Both the position numbers and the translations under genes were made by a program. The notes under the pieces were generated by a model. That model saw only the letters and a list, made by a program, of their open reading frames with translations. It was not told where the DNA came from and ran no database searches. A stretch of 64,000 bases of DNA from Yamagishiella unicocca (lineage: Eukaryota > Chlorophyta > Chlorophyceae > Chlamydomonadales > Volvocaceae): the NCBI GenBank assembly GCA_003116995.1, contig BDSL01000038.1:372001-436000 (forward strand), read 5' to 3'. Positions 57,328 through 64,000 of the stretch are shown piece after piece. Every line of letters begins with the position of its first letter. The first letter of the stretch is position 1.

Positions 57328-60300
57328 ATGGCCAACGGTAGCGCGGTTGCAGGCACGCCGCTCGTCCGCCTGAGCGGCAGTAACGCATCACTCAGCGTGC
57401 CCCTCGAGGTGGCCCTGTCAGTCTTTGGCAAGACAACGCTGGCAGCAGGGCGGCAGCGTGAAGGCGTTGCTGTAAAGATTTTCGCGGCACGGCCTGGCCA
57501 GCCGCAGCGCCGGTGCGAGCTGCTTCTTCGCAGCCAGCGCGGCGCCACCAAATGGGACCTTGGCAACGCAACGCAGCTGATAAAGCACATGGGGCTCAAA
57601 GATGGAGGCGCGTTGGCGCTAACACGTTCAAGAGGCGGACGCATAGTCGCGTCGCTGGTCATGCTGGAAGCCGACCCAGTTGCTGTTGGCACCGCTGCTG
57701 CTGCAGTGAAGGAGGAGGCTAAATCGCATGGGGCGTTGCACCGTCCACCATTAGCGCAGCGGAGGAAGGCGCACGCTCCGTCCTCGCCCGGCGCTGGTTG
57801 CGGTGCGGATAGCGGTGCCGACAACAGCGCCCTCGACAGGAAAATGTCCATCCGGTCGCGGACTCCACCAGCACCTGCTGAAACCGCTGCGGTGACTGCT
57901 GGCGACTCAGCCGGCCCTGGCCACATAGCGCTACACGCCCCGCAGCCTGGCCCGTTGCCCCTTACGGCGATGGCGCCGGGCGTTCTGCTACCGCCATCGC
58001 GACAGCAGCAGCAGCAACAGCAGCAACAGCAGCAACAGCAGCAGCAGCAACAGCAGCAACAGCAGCAACAGCAGCAGCAGCAACAACAGCAGCAACAGCA
58101 GCAACAGCCTAAGCAGCAGCAGCAACAGCCTAAGCAGCAGCAGCAACAGCCTAAGCAGATGGACATCGGCAAGGAAAACGGCGTGAACAAGCCGCAGCAG
58201 CGATGGGACATGCAGCCCGTCTACCTGCGGCGAGAGCACGGCACGCTGCTGGTGCCGCTGCGCGCCATGAACGCGTTCTTCTCGGAGCTGGAGGAGACCG
58301 CGGCGGCCGAGCCGCAGCCCGTGACGCTGCTGGCGGCCGAGCCCTCCGCCGTCCCCGTGAAGCTGCGACCCTGGGAGCTGGAGCTCAAGCGCCGAAGCGG
58401 CGGGGGCTGGGTGCTGAGCGGCGCAGGGAAGCTGCTGGATCAGATGGGAGTTCTCTATGGGGGCCGGCTGCTGCTGTCAAGCCTGCCCAACGGCCGGCTG
58501 CTCCTGGGGAATGAGCACATACGGACAAAGCCGTGGCCCCGGGCGCCGCCACCACTGCCACCACCACCACCGCCACCACCACCACCGCCACCACCACCAC
58601 TTCAGCAGGACGTAGGTAACTGGCCGGCCGGATCGCCAATTGCGGGGTGCATGCCGGTCACACGTTGCGATGTTCAGGCGCTGCCGGCGCAGCAGGTGGT
58701 TGCTCGGGCGTGGCCGTTGATGCTGGCAGCGGCTCCGCCGCCTGTGCAGGAGCCGGCCCTCAGCACTGCTGCCGGCGACGACTGCGGTATTGGCGGCGAT
58801 ACTGCGCTCAGGGATGATTTGAATATCGAGGAGCTGCTCGCCGTGGCCGGCGACCCTGTGGCACAAGGTTGGTGCGCCTTGGGTGGGGCCCCGGTAGATG
58901 CTGACGCGTGAGGCCTGAAACAGTGGAAGCGACCCACATGGGAAGCGACCCACATGCGAAGCGACCCACATGGAAGCGACCCACATGAGCTAATGGGATA
59001 CATGGGAGTCGGGCGGTGGTTCTCTCGGCTCGTCTGGCATGACGATGTGGGTCATGTTCTGTCGGGCATGTATCAGCGGTAGCACACCGACACCAACTCA
59101 GTGCCATCTGTGTTTTTTCGCAAATGGCTATATTTTTTGACCGGCATTCATAACCATCTTACTTTGTTCCGCGCAGAATTGACTGCAGCAGCAGCAGCAC
59201 AGCCGCGCGCCTCTGGTCTCAGTGCCTGGCCTCCACAGCTTTCCTCGCGGGCCCCGTCACAAATGGGGCAAGGCGTGCCGCGCGTACTACAGCCCCGGGA
59301 CCAAGCCGTTGGCCCGCCGGGTCTGCAGCTCCTGCTGGGCGGCGCAGCCAGAGACGGTTCTGGGGCTGGTGGTGGCCCGGCGGCGGTGGTGCGGCAGCCA
59401 CGTACGGACGCGGCGATGCGCCAGCAGCGAACGTCGCCGCATAGCCAGCGTCAGCAGGGCCACCAGCAGGAGAACCAACAGGTTGCCCAGTATCGAGGGT
59501 ATGACGAATTGCAGCCCACGACCCACGTCGTCGGTGCAACCCCGCCCCCAGCCTCCGGCACACCGGGGCCCTGGGCGAACTGGGTCAACGGATGTGGCGC
59601 CACCGCCACCACCGCCGCCACCGTGCACGACGCCATACCCACCGAAGCAAAGGGCGCCGTCTCTCCGCTATCCGGCGCTGGTCCTCGGGCTGGTGCGCAT
59701 GTGGAGCTGCCCGATGGCACCTCATGTCAGAGCAACCCAGATGCCAGCGTGCCCGACGACCCATTTGCCGGCTGGGCAGGCTGCGGCAGCAGCAGCCCGG
59801 GCCTGGTCTGTCCTCTGCTCCTGCTGGATGGGCTGATGCCGCCTGCGGCCGCCAGCCCGCTTGCGGACATCGACTTGTACGGCAGCTGTAAGGACATGTA
59901 CGACAGCGATAGCCTGTACGACCTGCTGCAGGGGAGCGGTTCGATAGATGGCGAGGCACTCCTGGTGAGGGTGTTGTCGGCATACGCTGCACGCTGGATG
60001 TCCGCCGCTGCGCCGCACGCAAACCTTAGTGCTGCAATACCGGTATGCCGTTCCCCATCAGTCCACTGTCCTTGTTTGTCATGGGCCGCATACGCACTCC
60101 CATAACGCAACGTATATATTGGAACGGCCGCAGGCACCCCTGGACTTGCATCAGGCAGCGCCCAAAGAAAGCGGCGAAGCGCGTCCAGCTGTTCTTGGCA
60201 ACGACTGCGGGGCCAGTGCCACATCCATGTTGGTGGGCCGCGCCGGTGGCGCCTCCGTCAGCAACACACCACACACCACCTCTGCGGTGAAGCCGCCACG

Positions 60301-60475
60301 ACGCAAGCCGCTGCAGCAGCCGGAGGCGGAGACCAACAGAGGTATCAGCGGAGGAGAGACTGACGGCGCGGCGGGCCGTACGATCAGCCCAGATGCGAAG
60401 CGAATGCGTTCCTGGAGCTGGAGCGCGGAAGAGTCATGGCAGTTGCTAAGCGCAGCGGGTTTCGGCGCGGAGTGA
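57328..60475 (+). CDS. PolyQ/polyP protein with an internally duplicated domain, function unknown
   Basis: Three exons, 57328-58867, 59177-60042 and 60134-60475, join in phase to 915 residues. A unit of about 75 residues occurs twice (about residues 10-110 and 290-395). Both have a hydrophobic VPL strand followed by a conserved core, KWDLGNATQLIKHMGLKDGG in the first and GWVLSGAGKLLDQMGVLYGG in the second. Between them lies a run of about 35 glutamines ending in three QQQQQPK copies; after the second comes a polyproline run. Exons 2 and 3 code for Ala/Gln/Gly-rich, disordered sequence with a short aromatic motif near the end (RSWSWSAEESWQLLSAAGFG). PolyQ and polyP tracts are common in transcription regulators, so a nuclear regulatory role is possible but only inferred. 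The duplicated core faintly recalls plant B3-type DNA-binding folds (W...G-L-x-x-G), not enough to assign it. Confidence 0.75.
58924..58987 (+). repeat. 15-16-bp tandem repeat in intron 1 of the polyQ gene
   Basis: Four copies of a unit containing GAAGCGACCCACATG, starting 56 bases after the donor. Confidence 0.95.
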
Positions 60476-61551
60476 ATGGAATGGGAGGGGGCTGCACAGT
60501 GCGATGAAAACGGTCGCAGCTGGCTGTTGTGCTGCCGGTCGGGTGTGAGGTTCCACGACTGACAGTTTTCAGTCGCAGGTGTAACGCAGGAATTCCAGCC
60601 TGAGAGACGGCTGTGCCTACATTGGGCCTTGTGTTCCTAGGAGGGACAGCACCGCACCATGGCAAAAGGCTCCCCATGTGCGCTTACAATGTCTTATGTC
60701 GATGTCCAGGCAGACCCTGCCCAGGCAGACACATTAATCCATTTCCCTTTTTAAGCGAGCGATGTCCGCAACCTGTTTCTTTCAGGTCGACCTTGGTTCC
60801 GTTTGACGTTAACCTTTAATTTGGAGGGATTTACCGGTGGTACATAACCGGTGGGATTTGTAGTAGCTGGTGAAACTCATGGGATACGGTGAGGGCCGCT
60901 GAAGTCTAGCGAATCTGAGCGAAGCCCTAGCACAGCCGGGTGGCCGTACACATGCCGTGTACGGACGTGTCTTCATTCAAACGTTCGCATTACAACTTGC
61001 AGAGGCACCCGGAACAAAATCCATATCGTGGCCCCGCAGCAATATGCCGCTGGAGTTGAGCAGCCCGATGCGGACACGTACTTCCGTATTGCCAGTCATG
61101 TACAGTAATGCTTTACTAGGGACAGTTTTATTCTCACGGCCGTAACCCGCGAAAAAAAAGAGCAGCGGTCACTCGGACCCCCAAATGCGATGCCATCGCA
61201 AATAACCGAGCATTGATTGATTGATTGACACAGGTCGCACACCGCCGCAAGACACATGGGGCCATCTGTGCGCGACGCGGGGCGGGTGCACATTGCGGGA
61301 CCAATGCCGAAGGCCACCAACACACATACCCACGCCCCTACCCGCACATATTAAGCGAGTCCCCTCCGCCTGGGAAGCAACACCGCCGTCCCAGCATCAG
61401 TTCGTCAAGTCACTCCTGGGAACAGGCCGTGTACCCCCCTTTCCCACCTCGTCCACCTCCTGACTCCATCCAGTCACGCTCCTTTCGAGGATAGCAGCAC
61501 CATCGCCAACACCACCATCACCACAGGCAAACTTCATGGCCAAAAACTCGT
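60476..61551. other. Convergent 3' region between the polyQ gene and the plastid-protein gene
   Basis: No coding sequence recognised. TGTAA at 60580-60584 fits the polyQ gene; TTACA at 60990-60994 could be the minus-strand signal of the other gene. Confidence 0.5.
60580..60584 (+). terminator. Probable poly(A) signal of the polyQ gene (TGTAA)
   Basis: Algal-type TGTAA signal about 105 bases after the stop codon, a suitable 3' UTR length. Confidence 0.5.
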
Positions 61552-62773
61552 TTACTGCGAGTCGTCGACGAACACCGAGCCGAAGGCGTAGTAGCGGTTG
61601 AGCGCCGCCACCAGGCCCGTGCAGTAGGCGCGGATCGTGGAGCGGAGGTCCTCGCTCACTGGCTCGCTATCCATCTTCCTGCGGGGCCGCGCCAAGCGAG
61701 ACACGGGACGAGAGGGTTAACCGGTGGGCATGAAAGTGGGCGTAAAGAAAATAGTTTTATGAACGAAAAATTACGTGCCGTTCTGTGTCCGACCGCTGGA
61801 ACCCCTACAGTGCCCCCTCCTCCAATTCCCCAAGCAGCGAACTGCGAGGTTAGGGGCCTTTTGCGCCTCGCGCTCAGGCCCCGCCCCTCCAGCCAAAGCC
61901 CGTGAGTTGCAATATCACCTGGATGAGGTGAGACGGAAGCGGACCATGCTCATGTTGCTTTGCGACCCCATTCCCTCGTCCGCTACTTGGCCAACGGGCC
62001 ACCGCAGTCCAGCACCCTTGCTGGAGGCACCCCCCTTATCAACGCTTACAACCCACCCTCCAGTCGTACGCCAGCGCTGGGACAGCCTAACCGACATGTC
62101 CAAAACCACGCAGACCGCGCGCACGGGCTGCTGACGGTCCGATCAACCAAGGGGTGCCACGGGACGCCTTCCCTTCTCCACCCTCGCACCCCGTCCCAGC
62201 CCCGATCCGTACGCACCAGATCTCGAACATCTTCCCCTTGACTTCGTCCGACTTGCCCTCCATGACGGGGAAGCCGTCTTCGCCGCGGCCCACCCACTCA
62301 TGCTTGTAGATGGCTTCCCGGTCGAACATGACGCCAATGTCCGTCATCTTGGTACCTTCCTTGAATATAGACACGTTAAAGCCCCAAAGCCGCTCCTCAA
62401 AGTATTCCGGCTCAATCTTCATGGGCATTCCGAAGTTGCGCTGCCCACTCTCGCCCCCCTCCATAAGCGTCCAGCGGTACAGCTGGTCCATCATGTCGTC
62501 ACGTGGAATGAAAGCAGGAACCTCTGTGCTGGAGATGAGCTTGCCGTTGGCCACAGCCTGGCAGACCGGCGCGTGTCGGTGCAGCGGCGCCGGCTTGCCG
62601 AGAGTCGGCCGCACTGGCCGCGACAGCGAAATTCGGCTGGAAACATTGCTTGTAACGCCTGTGCTCACATGAGGCGAGCTGGCACTGCACCGGATTGGCG
62701 CAAAGGCGCGGCGGCCGCAGCGCACCACGCCGGCAGGCTCACAGAGAGCCTTGGTGGAAGCTTGTAGCTGCAT
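61552..62773 (-). CDS. Conserved protein, probably chloroplast-targeted, function unknown
   Basis: Two exons on the minus strand, 62773-62217 and 61678-61552, join within the Trp codon of KMFEIWKMDSEPVSEDL and give 227 residues. The first 70 residues are rich in Ser, Ala, Arg and Thr with almost no acidic residues (MQLQASTKALCEPAGVVRCG), typical of an algal plastid transit peptide. The mature part is compact and charged: AFIPRDDMMDQLYRWTLMEG, RLWGFNVSIFKEGTKMTDIG and the C-terminal LNRYYAFGSVFVDDSQ. There are no membrane segments or cofactor motifs. Its composition suggests a soluble stromal or thylakoid-associated protein with cyanobacterial relatives, but I cannot name the family. An in-frame ATG 45 bases upstream (62818) is an alternative start. 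Confidence 0.75.
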
Positions 62774-63060
62774 TCTTGTGAATTGTAATGAAAACAATTG
62801 GTAACTGGAGAATGGCAATGTGACGGGAGCGGAATAATAAAGTACCCCGATGGCACGGCGTTAAGTTAGCCCCTGCCCATGCAATCCTGCGATTACCGAA
62901 GATACCGGAGGATAGGAGAAATGCTCGTATAAACATATAACCATCATAGGAGTCAATCTGCAAATGCTAATCTGCTGAGGGCAAGGAAGTGGTGCAGGTT
63001 TCCCGATCCGCATTATTTCAAGTCAGGAGCGGGCACTCCCCGTGTAGTCCAACTGTATCC
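62774..63060. promoter_or_regulatory. Divergent region between the plastid-protein and F-box-like genes
   Basis: 287 bp, AT-rich for this window, between outward-reading start codons. Presumed shared promoter; no specific element identified. Confidence 0.5.
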
Positions 63061-64000
63061 ATGCCCTGCTGTGGTGGACATGGTGGAGGGCACAAGCTTC
63101 CACCGGCACTCCAGCCACCTCGACCGCACAGTATTGGAGATGCCGGTGGCGATGCACTTCTGAATCTTTCTGTGCTGAAGACGCTTAGCGAGCATGTCGA
63201 TGCCGCTACTGCAGTTGCTTGTTACTCAGTTTGCCGAGCATGGAGGGAAGCCTTTGGCCTCAGCTGCCTTAACTCGACATTGTGCACTAGTGAGCCAGTA
63301 GATGGGACGCGCTCTCGGTGAGTCGGGTTCAATCGGTGATGCGCGTGTGGTGCGCATGTACCCTTCAATGCTTTTCAAGCATGATCACGGTTGTAGAACT
63401 CTGGCCGTCCTGTCTGCCCTGACTTGGCGGCGGCGGATGTAGGTTGGCGCGGACCATAGCTTGAGGCCACCTTTCGCTCGCCGGCTTGAGGCCACGGCTC
63501 GTCGGAGGACGTACGCATGAACGTCCCTGATCTAAGAAATTGATGCATGAGCGCCATCCAAGCCTTGACGTCTGCCATAACCACACCCGGCTGCACGCCT
63601 CTCACCTCCCCGAGCGTCCTCCCACTCCTCAACCCAAATTGACCTTGGAATCCCGTTTCCTCCCTCTCTCCGCCAACCGTTTAACAGCTTCGCTGCCAAT
63701 CTACATGGTGCCGTGACGCTGGAGGTAACGCAGCCAGCGCAAAAGGCGCAGCGCGGCTTTGAGCGCCACGTCGCAGCCCTCTCCCGCAACCGGCACTTCC
63801 TGCAGCTGAAGGTCCACCTGCCGGTGCGGGAAGCCAGCGAGCCGCAGCTGTCCCTCGGCGTCCTCAGCACCCTGCAGCCGCTGTCACAGCTGACGTCACT
63901 GGTGGTGTCTCGCAACCCCGCCTTCACCAGCTCCCCGCACGCCCTGACAGAAGACGATGTGCGCGCCCTCAGCCACCTGCGCAGCCTGACGTTCTTGGAG
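63061..64000 (+). CDS. F-box-like/leucine-rich-repeat protein, 5' part (cut by window end)
   Basis: Exon 1 (63061-63317) codes for a Cys/Gly/His-rich start and an F-box-like helix pair, LLNLSVLKTLSEHVDAATAV followed by CYSVCRAWREAFGLS. Exon 2 starts at 63688 in phase (RFAANLHGAVTLEVTQ) and runs off the window with leucine-rich repeats (LSTLQPLSQLTSLVVSRNPA, LSHLRSLTFLE). F-box/LRR proteins usually pick substrates for SCF ubiquitin ligases; here the F-box is weak and that role is an inference. The ATG at 63061 is the first in frame; the open frame extends upstream without another ATG. Length and C-terminus are unknown. Confidence 0.7.

Noticed and set aside
58477..58986. Minus-strand frame with Trp-rich repeats
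   Set aside because: Antisense of the polyproline run and of the 15-16-bp tandem repeat in the polyQ gene.

Overview
The window looks like nuclear DNA of a green alga of the Chlamydomonadales (volvocine type). It is GC-rich and its genes are broken into many short exons by GT-AG introns. It is full of intronic minisatellites, encodes Ala/Gly/Pro/Gln-rich linkers, and carries TGTAA poly(A)-like signals behind several genes. No prokaryotic, organellar, CRISPR or rRNA/tRNA feature was seen. The exon models below were built by hand from splice-site phase and family similarity; every multi-exon CDS sums to a multiple of three.

Layout: (1) 485-1153, minus, mitochondrial ribosomal protein bL27m. 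(2) 1517-7164, plus, 12-exon armadillo-like protein. (3) 7803-9749, minus, 7-exon Rab geranylgeranyltransferase beta subunit. (4) 10455-27357, plus, 32-exon soluble-adenylyl-cyclase-like protein (about 2,770 residues) with two cyclase domains, a P-loop ATPase and a helical C-terminus. (5) 28866-34758, minus, 13-exon leucine-rich-repeat protein whose tail carries six NPF motifs. (6) 35054-38997, plus, tyrosyl-DNA phosphodiesterase 1 with an N-terminal FHA-like domain. (7) 39967-55834, plus, 32-exon paladin-type protein (1,412 residues) with three phosphatase-like units, the third lacking the catalytic cysteine. (8) 57328-60475, plus, 3-exon polyQ/polyP protein with an internally duplicated, unrecognised domain. 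(9) 61552-62773, minus, probable plastid-targeted conserved protein. (10) 63061 to the window end, plus, 5' part of an F-box-like/LRR protein.

Four gene pairs are divergent with 290-700 bp between start codons (bL27m/ARM, RGTB/cyclase, LRR-NPF/TDP1, plastid protein/F-box), so bidirectional promoters are likely. The genes do not form a pathway; this is ordinary eukaryotic gene order.

The most unusual material is inside introns. A 100-bp inverted copy of the cyclase P-loop exon, including its 5' splice site, lies in the preceding intron. Short repeat families recur in introns of three genes, resembling introner-like or MITE-like elements. A tandem repeat multiplies the 3' splice site of the paladin catalytic exon. 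There are two clear GC-AG introns plus two that are probable or ambiguous.
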